Origin: Mycobacterium sp. MS1601
Lineage (GTDB): Bacteria; Actinomycetota; Actinomycetes; Mycobacteriales; Mycobacteriaceae
Length of the DNA: 64,000 nucleotides
Direction of reading: 5' to 3'
Assembly (NCBI RefSeq): GCF_001984215.1
Contig: NZ_CP019421.1
Span: 1 to 64,000 of the forward strand
Position numbers and translations under genes: made by a program. The notes beneath the pieces are model-generated. The model made no database searches, was not told where the DNA came from, and saw nothing but the letters and a program-made list of their open reading frames with translations. Positions 27,027-34,767 of this stretch are shown here, piece after piece (position 1 is the stretch's first letter; every line of letters begins with the position of its first letter).

Positions 27027-27998
27027 GTGTCCAGTTTCGTCATCACCGCCGTGCAGTCGGGCGACCCGGCATTGGCCGAACAGTTGCCGGCCGCGGGGTA
27101 CACGGTGAACATGCTGGCCGACGCACACGGTGCGCCGGCCTTCCACGCCGTCCTTCAGAGGCCGCTCCGTTTCTACTACGACGCCACCTTCGACGGGAGT
27201 CGCATCGCCACCGAGCGGTTCGGCCGAGACGCACACGGACCGTTCCTCTGGGTCACCGAGGTCATCCTGTCGCCGCGCCGCCCCGACGAACCGCCGTACC
27301 CCAGCATGAAGAACTTCGCGATGAACTTGACCGCGGTCCTGGAGCCCGCCGGCGACAGCGCCGAGCTGCTCCCCGCCAACACCGCGGCGTGGGGCGTCGC
27401 CCTGGTCGACGACCTGCCCGAGGAACCTGCCCACGACCCCCGAGAGGTCGCCGACGACAACCGCGGCGCACCGCCACCCCCTCGCACCCCGCCGACCGCT
27501 CACGCTGCTCAGCGCGATCGCCCACGGGCTGTCCCGGCTCCGGACCCGGCCCCGCGGGGCCCGCTCGACGAGGCTCACCTCGTGCGGGAGGTGGCGGCGT
27601 TGCGGGCCCAGATCGCCGCACTGGCGGGATGGCCGATCTCCCAGATCCAGGAGCCCAAGTGCGTCAAGGCCGGCAAAGAGAACAGGCAGGGTGGGCCCGC
27701 CTACAGCGTGAGCCGTCACCGCTACCGGTACTTCACCAAGGACATCTGGCAGGGCTACGTCCTGCGCGAGACCGACGACCCCGACGAGCTGCTCTACTGG
27801 ATCGCCGACGATGTCACCCGCAGCGCCGCCTGGGAGTGGACCAAGCGCGCACCATCGTTCGGGAAGACGCTGAAAGGCCCTGAGGCACAACGTGTCATCA
27901 CAATGCCGATGTGGCACACCTTGATGTACGCCTTGCGCTATGAATGGGGCCAGCGCACCCGCCTGGTCGCCGAGCAACAGACCCAACGCGGCGCGTAA
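27027..27998 (+). CDS. PFLWVTD-domain protein with Imm63-like C-terminus
   Basis: 323 residues from GTG, which sits 6 bases after TAGGTT and is therefore probably leaderless. Residues 1-140 form a domain shared with the membrane protein at 37635-38996 (hallmark GPFLWVTEV, plus P-P-Y-SMKNF). A Pro-rich linker follows. The last 110 residues (DELLYWIADDVTRSAAWEW, then WHTLMYALRYEW) resemble the Imm63 immunity family. Possibly a toxin antagonist carrying a targeting domain (inference). Confidence 0.65.
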   Translation: MSSFVITAVQSGDPALAEQLPAAGYTVNMLADAHGAPAFHAVLQRPLRFYYDATFDGSRIATERFGRDAHGPFLWVTEVILSPRRPDEPPYPSMKNFAMNLTAVLEPAGDSAELLPANTAAWGVALVDDLPEEPAHDPREVADDNRGAPPPPRTPPTAHAAQRDRPRAVPAPDPAPRGPLDEAHLVREVAALRAQIAALAGWPISQIQEPKCVKAGKENRQGGPAYSVSRHRYRYFTKDIWQGYVLRETDDPDELLYWIADDVTRSAAWEWTKRAPSFGKTLKGPEAQRVITMPMWHTLMYALRYEWGQRTRLVAEQQTQRGA

Positions 27999-28225
27999 CC
28001 CGCCCCGGCGCGGTGCCCCGCTTCCGACAGCAATGCCTGGGCGATGCTGGGCGGCTATAGTGGGGTGCAGAGCCGTTTCGCATGGCTGACCCCGAGTCGT
28101 TCAGGCGCCCGCACCGCGCAGCGACAGTAAGGGCAAGGTCCTCTGGATCTGCGATACACCGATCACTGTTGGTAGGCGTTGACGTGCGGGGCTTCGCCGG
28201 TCTAACCAGGTGAACGGATTATCTG

Positions 28226-28999
28226 ATGACGAAGAACTCATCCCTCAAGAAGGCCGCCCGCGCGTTCCAGCGCGCCAACCCCGGCGTTCCTTTCCCCGCG
28301 GCATTGGCCGCAGTCGATCACGCACGGCCGCCGGCACCGGCGCGGTCGTGGAGTCACGGCCAGAACCCGTGGATCCGCACCCTGCCCGCCGAAACCCCGA
28401 CCCGCTGCTACCTGTGCGGAAAGACCACCAGCATCGTCTCGTTCGGAGACCTTCGGGTGGACCAGGGACGCGTGCAGATGTACTGCGACCACACCGATTG
28501 CGATGCCCGCGAAACCGAGATCGTGATCGTTGACGACGGTGTCACCGCGACGACGCAGCGCTCCGACGTGCGCATCCTGGCACAGTTCCTGCCCGTGACG
28601 GACCGGCCGCAGTGGACCTTCGGCCCTGGAGCCGACTGGGCGGCGGGCACCTCACCCCACGCGCGGGTGTCGGGGCAGCGGATGCCCTGCCTGTTCTGCG
28701 GGGAAGTCAGTTGCGTGCCCGCCCCCACCGACCCTGCACGCGACGGGGGACGGCTTCGCCTGCGCTGCACCAACACCGGGTGCGCCGTCATCGACGTCGA
28801 GGTGCTCGTGACGCGTGACGGCACCGGCTATGCCGGGGATCGCCCGGATGTGGAGGCGCTGCGGGCGCTCAGGCCGCCGCGGCGCCGCAGCGCCCGCCTC
28901 ACCGGGCCGGTCGAGATCGTCCCCGTGGTCGACCCCTATCCGCCGTCAGATCAGACGGTGCTGGATCGCCGTCGATCCGGACCGCTGCCCGGGGACTGA
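28226..28999 (+). CDS. PGVPF-module protein with two zinc-ribbon-like units
   Basis: 257 residues. The N-terminus SLKKAARAFQRANPGVPF is the clearest copy of the amino-terminal module. Two Cys4 units follow: CYLCGKTT...YCDHTDC near 57-90 and CLFCGEVS...CTNTGC near 152-190. They are spaced and arranged alike, which suggests a duplicated zinc ribbon for nucleic acid or protein binding. The region upstream (28000-28225) holds TATAGT at about 28056 but no gene. Confidence 0.75.
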   Translation: MTKNSSLKKAARAFQRANPGVPFPAALAAVDHARPPAPARSWSHGQNPWIRTLPAETPTRCYLCGKTTSIVSFGDLRVDQGRVQMYCDHTDCDARETEIVIVDDGVTATTQRSDVRILAQFLPVTDRPQWTFGPGADWAAGTSPHARVSGQRMPCLFCGEVSCVPAPTDPARDGGRLRLRCTNTGCAVIDVEVLVTRDGTGYAGDRPDVEALRALRPPRRRSARLTGPVEIVPVVDPYPPSDQTVLDRRRSGPLPGD

Positions 29000-29075
29000 C
29001 CCTCCTGGGCTTCTGAAGGTGCGCCGGAGGAGGTCCGCCGCCAGCTGGTGGCGGTGGACCCCTTCCAGGCCCTTG

Positions 29076-29585
29076 TCACGCCCGCCTGGTCACCGCGGCG
29101 ATGACCCGCTGGCGGAACGCCTCAAGGTGCGCCGGCCGCGACGCGATCGCCTCGGCCGCGGTGCGCAGGCGCATCACGTGCGCGGCGTCCAGCCCGGTGG
29201 TGCGCTCCCCATCACGGCCGGTGAACAGGGCCACACCGAAGTAGGGCTGATAGATCTCACGGTGCTCGGCCAAAAGCAGCGTCGCCAGCGGGTTGAGGGT
29301 GGCGGTGACCATCTCTACGTCGCCCAGGTCGGGCATGCCCTCGTCGTCGATCCACATGTCGGTCTGCGCGTCGACATCGGTGATGGTGTAGCGCCGGCAG
29401 CCGATCGCCTCGCAGATCGCCGTGCCGTAGGAACCGTCCTGGGCGCGGGTGAGATCGATGGTGTCGATGCTGCCATCGACGCCGATGCGCAGCGCCTGCC
29501 CCACATCGGCGGATGTGGCATCTGGCCGGGCGGTCGTGTCGTCGGTGCCAGTCTGCGGGAAAACATGCGCGGTCTTGGTGATCAT
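29076..29585 (-). CDS. DUF3846-like protein
   Basis: 169 residues. Start MITKTAHVF with AAGGAG upstream. The core (LRIGVDGSIDTIDL, ICEAIGCRRYTIT, MWIDDEGMPD, LNPLATLLL, GVALFTGRDGE) matches the layout of DUF3846 proteins found on actinobacterial plasmids and phages. The small protein at 44105-44437 has a related start. Function is unknown. Leader and class A promoter lie upstream. Confidence 0.7.
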   Translation of the reverse strand: MITKTAHVFPQTGTDDTTARPDATSADVGQALRIGVDGSIDTIDLTRAQDGSYGTAICEAIGCRRYTITDVDAQTDMWIDDEGMPDLGDVEMVTATLNPLATLLLAEHREIYQPYFGVALFTGRDGERTTGLDAAHVMRLRTAAEAIASRPAHLEAFRQRVIAAVTRRA

Positions 29586-29606
29586 GGTGAGTCTCCTTCG
29601 GAGGCG

Positions 29607-29640
29607 GTTGTGGACCGGGCTCACAAGCCGCGGCCGTTGG
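29607..29640 (-). ncRNA. Hairpin leader element
   Basis: Sense: CGGCCGC, stem GGCT/AGCC, loop TGTG, then CGGTCCAC. Confidence 0.55.
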
Positions 29641-29655
29641 GGTGGTTCGTGACGC

Positions 29656-29676
29656 ACTCTATCGGGGGCACCGACA
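29656..29676 (-). promoter_or_regulatory. Class A promoter, N9 variant (TGTCGG-N9-TAGAGT)
   Basis: The only member of the set with a 9-base spacer. Confidence 0.6.
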
Positions 29677-29700
29677 CGCCCGCGCCGCGTCGTGCGCGGG

Positions 29701-30126
29701 TTAGTCGGTGGCTGAGTCGATTTCGTCGGCGCTGAGGTGGAATGCCTGCGCCGCCATCCGGTAGACGTCATTGATGTCGATGCGCACCTGTTGCCCGCTG
29801 GAGTGCACGGCGATGCTGTAGGCGCTGATGTAGCACAGCTTCTCAGCTCCGGCGTGTACGAACACCGCCACCTGGCCGTCCTGCAGGTGCGCCGCGATGA
29901 TGTCGGGAACGAATAACTCCTCGGGATCGTCCTGTCCGTCGACGTTGACGAGCTGGCCCCAGCAACCCGCACCGTCGCTGTCGGAGGCGGTGAGGAACAC
30001 CGCCCCGAGTCCCCGTTCGGGTCGCTCACGCACGGCGAACTCGCTGCCCTCCAGCGCCGCTTTGAGGGCCTGCACGTCGTTCACCAGGAAGGTGTTGGTG
30101 CGCCCTTTGCCATAGTAGTTAGCCAC
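29701..30126 (-). CDS. Unknown soluble protein
   Basis: 141 residues from GTG with AGGAG 9 bases upstream (MANYYGKGRTNTFLVND). A mixed alpha/beta sequence with a Cys pair region (GAGCWGQLVNVDGQDDPEEL) and a helix (VYRMAAQAFHLSADEIDSATD). Soluble and unrecognised. It has its own leader and promoter, and it precedes but is separated from the DUF3846-like gene by another promoter. Confidence 0.75.
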   Translation of the reverse strand: MANYYGKGRTNTFLVNDVQALKAALEGSEFAVRERPERGLGAVFLTASDSDGAGCWGQLVNVDGQDDPEELFVPDIIAAHLQDGQVAVFVHAGAEKLCYISAYSIAVHSSGQQVRIDINDVYRMAAQAFHLSADEIDSATD

Positions 30127-30150
30127 GTGTTGCTCCTGCCATCGGAATCT

Positions 30151-30175
30151 GTGACCGGATGCTCACACCCGGCCG
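30151..30175 (-). ncRNA. Hairpin leader element
   Basis: Sense: CGGCC, stem GGGTG/CATCC with one G-U, loop TGAG, then GGTCAC. Confidence 0.65.
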
Positions 30176-30206
30176 TATGCGCCAAACCCGTTGTTTGACA
30201 GTGCTT

Positions 30207-30228
30207 ATCGTATCGCGGTCGTCTGACA
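30207..30228 (-). promoter_or_regulatory. Class A promoter (TGTCAG-N10-TACGAT)
   Basis: Exact N10 spacing. It drives the gene starting at 30126. Confidence 0.7.
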
Positions 30229-30259
30229 TCGACACGATTCTCGGTGGCCGTTGCGCCCC

Positions 30260-31687
30260 TCAGGCCGGGTTCGCGCCGGCGGCGACCTCCCACTGGCGCA
30301 TCCCGTCTCTGATGGCGGCCAGTGCCGCGGTGTCGTCGGCGTTGTAGCTCAGCAGCCACTGCCGGGGTTCGTCGTTGTTCGGCCGGCCCGGGCGGGCGTG
30401 CTCGAGTTGTCTCTGCGACAGGGCTCCGCCGGCATCCTCAGCACTCCAGCTGAAGCCGAACAGTGGTCCGACCGTCTTGATACTGCTTCCGTGAAGCGAG
30501 AGGAACTGCTCCTTGAACGTGCGCTCCAGGTCGGTGAACACTCCGGTGTCGGGGCTCAGAAGGTCCTCGGCATCGCTACCGAGGATTCTTCTGAGCCGCG
30601 AGGGCTCAGCCGCCGACCAGTGAAACACCCCGACGGTCTGCCCGGCGGTCCCGGCGTGGTCGCGCAGCTCTTGCAGCCAGTGCAGGAAGCGCTGAGCCAG
30701 CGCCCGCTCGCCCGTGGTGTCGCTCACCGCCCAGTCGACAAAGGCATGGAACTGGGCGGTGGCGTCGTCGCGCGCGGTGCGCACCCGCGCACCCCACAGG
30801 TAGACGTGTCCTTCGGTGTCCCATTCGATGTCGAGGTCGATCTCGACGTCAGCGGCGGGCACCTGCACTGGCCCGTGACCGGTTTTGATGAGGGCGACTC
30901 CGGCCTCCACCATCGCCGCGCGCTGAGCAGCACCCCGTAGACGGGAGCGCGCGTGATCGCGGCCGCGGTGCGATGTCTCGGCGTAGTACCGCTGCAGGAA
31001 GTGGTCGTCGTCGAGGTCGACCTCGGCCAGAGCAGCCGTCGTCGTGACGCCCAGCGCGCGCAGCGCCAGCCACTCACGGGTGTCCAGGCTGCCCACGGTC
31101 AACGCCAGGGATGGATCGTCTTGGGCGACCATCTCGCGGGCGCACGTGCGCTCATAGGGGCAGCTGCGGCACTCCGGTTGCCGGACCGGAGTGACGAGGC
31201 GATCAGCACGGGCATTCGCCGCGGCGGCCACGACCACCCGGAATCGGTGTTCGTGGTCGTAGCGCTGCATCAGCGTGCGTGCTGCCTTGCCGCTGCTTCT
31301 GGAGTAGGTGAAGCCCAGCGGCTCGTTGAGGTCGTGCCATACGAGCACCAGCTCGTCGCCTGCCGGCCCGGGCAGTTCACTGGTGCCCAGCACTGCCGCC
31401 CACGGGTACTGCGGGCCAGGATGGCGCCCGCAGGCCTGCAGCATCCGCGTGTAGTGCGCCAGCTGGAGTCCATCTGCCAGCCGGTGGCTGGTTGCGGCGG
31501 TGAACCCGGATTCGAGGTGGTGCACTCCTGGCGTGCTGAGTCGCGATACCCGCGCGCTCTTGGTTTTCTTGGCCTCCAGCGTGCGGTGATGCTTGACGTC
31601 GGCGGGCAGGTAGCCGCCGGCCACCCGCACCAACAGGTCCGGTTTGCCCTTACGCGCACCGGCGGGGTCGTCGGGAAGCCATCCCCC
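30260..31687 (-). CDS. TM0106-type RecB/Cas4-like nuclease, main part
   Basis: About 475 residues of a protein whose first 94 residues lie in another frame. Features: PDLLVRVAGGYLPADVKHHR (nuclease core with D...D-K), a Cys cluster CRSCPYERTC typical of the Fe-S site of Cas4/AddB-type nucleases, and a C-terminal RNase H-like part (EIDLDIEWD near the start, LLSYNADDTAAL near the end). Such proteins process DNA ends. The start upstream is missing from this frame because one G appears lost at 31683-31687. Confidence 0.75.
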   Translation of the reverse strand, partial: GGWLPDDPAGARKGKPDLLVRVAGGYLPADVKHHRTLEAKKTKSARVSRLSTPGVHHLESGFTAATSHRLADGLQLAHYTRMLQACGRHPGPQYPWAAVLGTSELPGPAGDELVLVWHDLNEPLGFTYSRSSGKAARTLMQRYDHEHRFRVVVAAAANARADRLVTPVRQPECRSCPYERTCAREMVAQDDPSLALTVGSLDTREWLALRALGVTTTAALAEVDLDDDHFLQRYYAETSHRGRDHARSRLRGAAQRAAMVEAGVALIKTGHGPVQVPAADVEIDLDIEWDTEGHVYLWGARVRTARDDATAQFHAFVDWAVSDTTGERALAQRFLHWLQELRDHAGTAGQTVGVFHWSAAEPSRLRRILGSDAEDLLSPDTGVFTDLERTFKEQFLSLHGSSIKTVGPLFGFSWSAEDAGGALSQRQLEHARPGRPNNDEPRQWLLSYNADDTAALAAIRDGMRQWEVAAGANPA

Positions 31688-31965
31688 AGAATCAGTGGCG
31701 CGCCAGCGTCCATCGCGGCCAGCGTCTCAGCGGTGGCGTCCTGTCGGCGCAGCGCGGCAGCGATGTGCACGGTGCCGGGGTGCGCCGCGATCAGGCGGGC
31801 GAACACGTCGGCCTCGAAGTCGATGCCCGCGTCCAGACGCGCCTGTTCCTCCGCCTCTGGCACCCACGTCATCGGATGGGGCCCGAAGTCGTGCTGGGTG
31901 CGCACCGGGCACTGCTTGGCGGCGTACCCGCCCAGAAGCACGGGCTCGCTCTGGCGCTCATTCAT
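31683..31965 (-). pseudogene. N-terminal part of the RecB/Cas4-like nuclease gene
   Basis: Start MNERQSEPVLLGGYAAKQCP with GGGG upstream. It overlaps the stop of the DUF4262 gene by 8 bases. The frame follows the family up to GAPLILG and then reads nonsense (DGFPTTPP). Adding one base in the run of five C (plus strand) at 31683-31687 restores GGWLPDDPAGARKGKPDLL and joins the main part. Confidence 0.7.
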
Positions 31966-32404
31966 GAGGCGGATTCCCCTTGAGTGGTTGGGCCTCACCG
32001 AGATCCCATTGCTGCCACGGCATTAACCCGTTCTTGTCGGGCCAGACGATCTGTTGCGCTGCCATCACTGCGCCGTAGAGCGCCCGCACGTTCGATAGGT
32101 CGCTGGTGTCGTCCATCGTGATCGCGACCAGCGGCAACCCTCCTGCCAGCAGGCCGTCGATCGCTTTCCCGCGGGGCAACTCTCCTGCAGTGATGACATG
32201 CCCGGCGACGGCGTTGAGCACCCCTGCCGCAGAGCGCGGATCCAGCCCGTAGACCGCCAGTTCAGGCAAGCCGCGGTCGGTCATTCCGACGGTGTAACTG
32301 AACGGCGGGCCGTCATCGACTGATGTCGGGAAGACCCCGATGACCGCCCAGCCGTGCTGGTCGATGAGGTTGCGTACGGCGTTCACCGGTCCGGGGCCGC
32401 TCAT
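31958..32404 (-). CDS. DUF4262 protein
   Basis: 148 residues. FSYTVGMTDRGLPELAVYGL near residues 35-55 is the hallmark of DUF4262, a family of unknown function frequent in actinobacteria and on plasmids. Its ATG overlaps the stop of a 26-residue frame as ATGA and its own stop region overlaps the nuclease start, so three reading frames are coupled in one transcript from the class A promoter at 32561. Confidence 0.85.
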   Translation of the reverse strand: MSGPGPVNAVRNLIDQHGWAVIGVFPTSVDDGPPFSYTVGMTDRGLPELAVYGLDPRSAAGVLNAVAGHVITAGELPRGKAIDGLLAGGLPLVAITMDDTSDLSNVRALYGAVMAAQQIVWPDKNGLMPWQQWDLGEAQPLKGNPPHE

Positions 32405-32481
32405 ACCAGGACCTCACGTCGCCGCGGCGTTTCGCTATGAGGCACAAGATTGTTCAGATCGTCTGCGCTGCAGTTCATCAT
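32401..32481 (-). CDS. 26-residue first frame of the DUF4262-nuclease operon
   Basis: Reads MMNCSADDLNNLVPHSETPR..., with AAGGAG 5 bases before two consecutive ATG codons. It directly follows the hairpin leader. The stop overlaps the DUF4262 start, so it may be a coupling peptide. Too short for homology. Confidence 0.6.
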   Translation of the reverse strand: MMNCSADDLNNLVPHSETPRRREVLV

Positions 32482-32494
32482 CGTCTCCTTACGG

Positions 32495-32523
32495 TGGGTG
32501 ACGGGGCCCTCAGAACCCTGCCG
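32495..32523 (-). ncRNA. Hairpin leader element
   Basis: Sense: CGGCA, stem GGGTTC/GGGCCC with two G-U pairs, then CCGTCACC. Confidence 0.6.
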
Positions 32524-32560
32524 TTGGCGGTCACCCAAATCGGAGCGGCAACCGGTGATC

Positions 32561-32582
32561 AGTGTATCGAGACGGTCTGACA
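32561..32582 (-). promoter_or_regulatory. Class A promoter (TGTCAG-N10-TACACT)
   Basis: Exact N10 spacing. It heads the three-frame operon ending in the Cas4-like nuclease. Confidence 0.7.
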
Positions 32583-32599
32583 TGCCGGGAGAGGTGCTG

Positions 32600-32989
32600 T
32601 CAGACCGCCGGCATCGGCCGGTGCTGGTTGTTCTCTCGGCAGATCCAGCCGTCGCGGATCAGCTGGGCGGGTTCGCCGCAGCACCAGGGCAGCACTTCAC
32701 CTGGGGCGTACACCACGGGCACGTCCATCGGACGGTGCCAGTGCTGCCAGGGCAGCAGGCCCGCGCCGAGGGTCACCTGAGCCAGAAACGCTGAGTAGCC
32801 GCGCATATCGTGGTCGCGGAGCCAATCGAGGTAGTCCTCGATGTTGTCGACCCCGGCCGGCCCGCCTTGGCCACCGCAGCCGCGGCCGCTGTCGTCGAGC
32901 CAGGTGAAGTCCGTGCCGGCGGCGTTCCAACGCCGCACAAGGCGAACGGCGCAGACGGTGCACGTGGTCTCATCAGTGGTTCTAGCCAT
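32600..32989 (-). CDS. Small Cys-rich protein
   Basis: 129 residues from MARTTDETTCTVC, which overlaps the previous stop by 8 bases. Cys motifs CTVC (10-13), GRGCGGQG and PWCCGEP...WICREN could form one or two zinc sites. The middle (VDNIEDYLDWLRDHDMRGYSAFLAQV) is helical. Unrecognised. It is the second gene of the operon starting at 33275. Confidence 0.75.
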   Translation of the reverse strand: MARTTDETTCTVCAVRLVRRWNAAGTDFTWLDDSGRGCGGQGGPAGVDNIEDYLDWLRDHDMRGYSAFLAQVTLGAGLLPWQHWHRPMDVPVVYAPGEVLPWCCGEPAQLIRDGWICRENNQHRPMPAV

Positions 32990-33275
32990 GGTCGACCCCG
33001 GCCGTGGCGCAGTCGCGGCGGGCATCCCGGATCGCCACTCGCACGGGTGAGAGCGCGCATCGCCCGCCGTTGATCTGAGCGTGAATTTGCTTGGGGGTGA
33101 CCAGTTCGGGTCGCCCAGTCGACAGGTAGAGCACCGCGAGGTCGTAGGCGTCCCAGCGCACGCGGCTCGCGCCCCGGGTGTGGGCCTTGCGGTAGTGCAG
33201 TGACATGGAGCGTCGGCGACGTTCCTCGGGTGTTTCACCGGGGCACGCGGCCACCGATGGTGTCTGGCTCAACAT
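32982..33275 (-). CDS. Small basic protein
   Basis: 97 residues from MLSQTPSVAACPGETPEERRRR, with AAGGGG upstream. It contains WDAYDLAVLYLSTGRPELVTPKQIHAQINGG, which looks like a small helical DNA-contact domain, but no family is clear. First gene of a two-gene operon with leader and class A promoter. Confidence 0.7.
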   Translation of the reverse strand: MLSQTPSVAACPGETPEERRRRSMSLHYRKAHTRGASRVRWDAYDLAVLYLSTGRPELVTPKQIHAQINGGRCALSPVRVAIRDARRDCATAGVDHG

Positions 33276-33295
33276 TGGGTTTCCCCTTCTCGGGT

Positions 33296-33325
33296 CGGTG
33301 ACCGGGCGCTCACGCCCATGCCGGT
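33296..33325 (-). ncRNA. Hairpin leader element
   Basis: Sense: ACCGGCAT, stem GGGCG/CGCCC, loop TGAG, then GGTCACC. Confidence 0.7.
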
Positions 33326-33355
33326 GGTGGCGAACTCGCTTCGCCATATGCGTTC

Positions 33356-33377
33356 ACGGTAGTCGGGGGCTCCGACA
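33356..33377 (-). promoter_or_regulatory. Class A promoter (TGTCGG-N10-TACCGT)
   Basis: Exact N10 spacing. Confidence 0.65.
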
Positions 33378-33400
33378 TCCGGCCTGCTCCCGGCGAAGCG

Positions 33401-33940
33401 TTAGCCGGGGTGCGGTGTCGTACTCCACGTGGACATGAACCAATCCCAGTTCGGGCGAATCTTCCTGCCCGACCGCGCTGTCCAGAGTCGCAGGCTATCG
33501 ACCTGGACCGTGTCGATCACGGTGCCACTTCGCAGGGTGACAGTCGACTGCAGGGTGATCCATCGGCCGCGAGCTGCCAGCGCCGCGGCGCGCTGCTGTT
33601 GGTAGTGGGCGGCTTCTTGGCGCCACTGGCGGGCGTAGTCGCCCTCCGGTTCGGTGAGCGCCGCCAGGACCGTCGCTCCGACCCCGAGGGCTGTTGGGCC
33701 CATGGTTTCGTCCATCATCTTGATCACCACATCGCCGCGGTATTGAGCGAACAGGGTGATCGAAGCCCATACCTGTCCACTCTCCTCACGGTGGGCGGCG
33801 AAGTACGTTCCGCCCCATTCGTATCCGTCTCCGGGTGCACTGTTGGAGGCGATGACTTCGGCGCGGGTGCCGCGGACGTGCTGGGCGACTTCTGCGCGGG
33901 CGGAGCTGCGGTGTGGAATGGCGTAGCTGATTGATCCCAT
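33401..33940 (-). CDS. DUF6927-like protein
   Basis: 179 residues. The series GGTYFAAHR, WASITLFAQYRGDVVIKMMDETMGP and ALTEPEGDYARQWRQ matches a family I recall as DUF6927, found on actinobacterial plasmids and phages. Soluble, role unknown. It has an independent promoter and leader. Tail rich in Trp (WDWFMSTW). Confidence 0.7.
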   Translation of the reverse strand: MGSISYAIPHRSSARAEVAQHVRGTRAEVIASNSAPGDGYEWGGTYFAAHREESGQVWASITLFAQYRGDVVIKMMDETMGPTALGVGATVLAALTEPEGDYARQWRQEAAHYQQQRAAALAARGRWITLQSTVTLRSGTVIDTVQVDSLRLWTARSGRKIRPNWDWFMSTWSTTPHPG

Positions 33941-33963
33941 TGACTCAACCTTTCGCGGGTTGT

Positions 33964-33994
33964 CGGTGACCGAGTGCGCGCACTGGGCCGGTTG
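33964..33994 (-). ncRNA. Hairpin leader element
   Basis: Sense: CCGGCCC, self-complementary AGTGCGCGCACT, then CGGTCACC. Confidence 0.7.
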
Positions 33995-34028
33995 GTTGGC
34001 TGGCGGTTGTTGTACCGCAGCCCTTTTG

Positions 34029-34050
34029 AGGATAGCCGTGGGTACCGACA
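34029..34050 (-). promoter_or_regulatory. Class A promoter (TGTCGG-N10-TATCCT)
   Basis: Exact N10 spacing. Confidence 0.7.
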
Positions 34051-34060
34051 GGTCAGCGGG

Positions 34061-34633
34061 TTAGGACGGTTGCCAGTCTTCGGCGGTGGTGTCGGTTCCG
34101 GTGAATTGGTACTGGCATTGGTAGCAGCGGGCGGTTCCTCGGGCGCGGTTGATCCAGTAGCCGAAGTGTTGGTGGGAGGTCGCGGTCGCGTCCGGGCGGG
34201 CGGCGACCGCGCGCAGGACGTCGTTGGCAACGGTGCAGATTTCGTCCAGGTGCTCTCGCGCGCCAAGGCGAGCGTCGGTGGCATCCTCGACGCGGGGCAC
34301 TTCTGTCCATCCGCTGGTGAGCCCGACGAGACGCTGGTTGCCGACGTTGTTCTTCAGGACAGCGTAGAAGCCACTGACATCTTCGTCGTCATCGCCGTAG
34401 ACGTCGAGTTCGAAGGCGTTGTCTCCGAGGATCACTGCGGCTTCCTTGGCGTTGTGGAATAGGTCTGACAGTGCTGCGCCGGCGCGGGGGTTGGTTCGCG
34501 TCGGGATCTCGCAGGCCAACTCCTCACCCTTGGCGTCACACCAGCGGGTGAAGGCCTCGTCGTCGATACTGAACAGGGTCGGTTGTGCGTCAGTGAGGAT
34601 CACGGTGAAGGCGGGTGCCTGTGCAGCTGTCAT
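34061..34633 (-). CDS. Unknown protein ending in a Cys pair
   Basis: 190 residues from MTAAQAPAFTVILTDAQPT. A conserved-looking core (DLFHNAKEAAVILGDNAFELDVYGDDDEDVSGFYAVLKN) is followed by a helix and a C-terminal CYQCQYQF that may join another Cys for metal binding. Not recognised. It stands alone under class A control. Confidence 0.7.
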   Translation of the reverse strand: MTAAQAPAFTVILTDAQPTLFSIDDEAFTRWCDAKGEELACEIPTRTNPRAGAALSDLFHNAKEAAVILGDNAFELDVYGDDDEDVSGFYAVLKNNVGNQRLVGLTSGWTEVPRVEDATDARLGAREHLDEICTVANDVLRAVAARPDATATSHQHFGYWINRARGTARCYQCQYQFTGTDTTAEDWQPS

Positions 34634-34655
34634 CGGTGTCTCTCCCGGTGTTATC

Positions 34656-34682
34656 GAGGACTGGACACTCATGTCCGGCCGG
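34656..34682 (-). ncRNA. Hairpin leader element
   Basis: Sense: CCGGCC, perfect stem GGACA/TGTCC, loop TGAG, then AGTCCTCG (degenerate tail). Confidence 0.65.
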
Positions 34683-34717
34683 TTTGTGTCGGTGCGTGTT
34701 GGGCTCCGTTGGGTTCC

Positions 34718-34739
34718 AGTTTAGCGGCACCCACCGACA
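34718..34739 (-). promoter_or_regulatory. Class A promoter (TGTCGG-N10-TAAACT)
   Basis: Exact N10 spacing. Confidence 0.7.
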
Positions 34740-34767
34740 AACCCCTGGTGACGCTGCGCCCCCGCTG

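Noticed and set aside
28000-28225. Possible small RNA or promoter with TATAGT at about 28056
   Set aside because: The upstream half does not fit class A, class B or a spaced -35, so it is not called.
29076-30029. 317-codon minus-strand frame covering two genes
   Set aside because: Its first part is out of frame with the well-supported gene 29701-30126. The real downstream start is at 29585 with AAGGAG.
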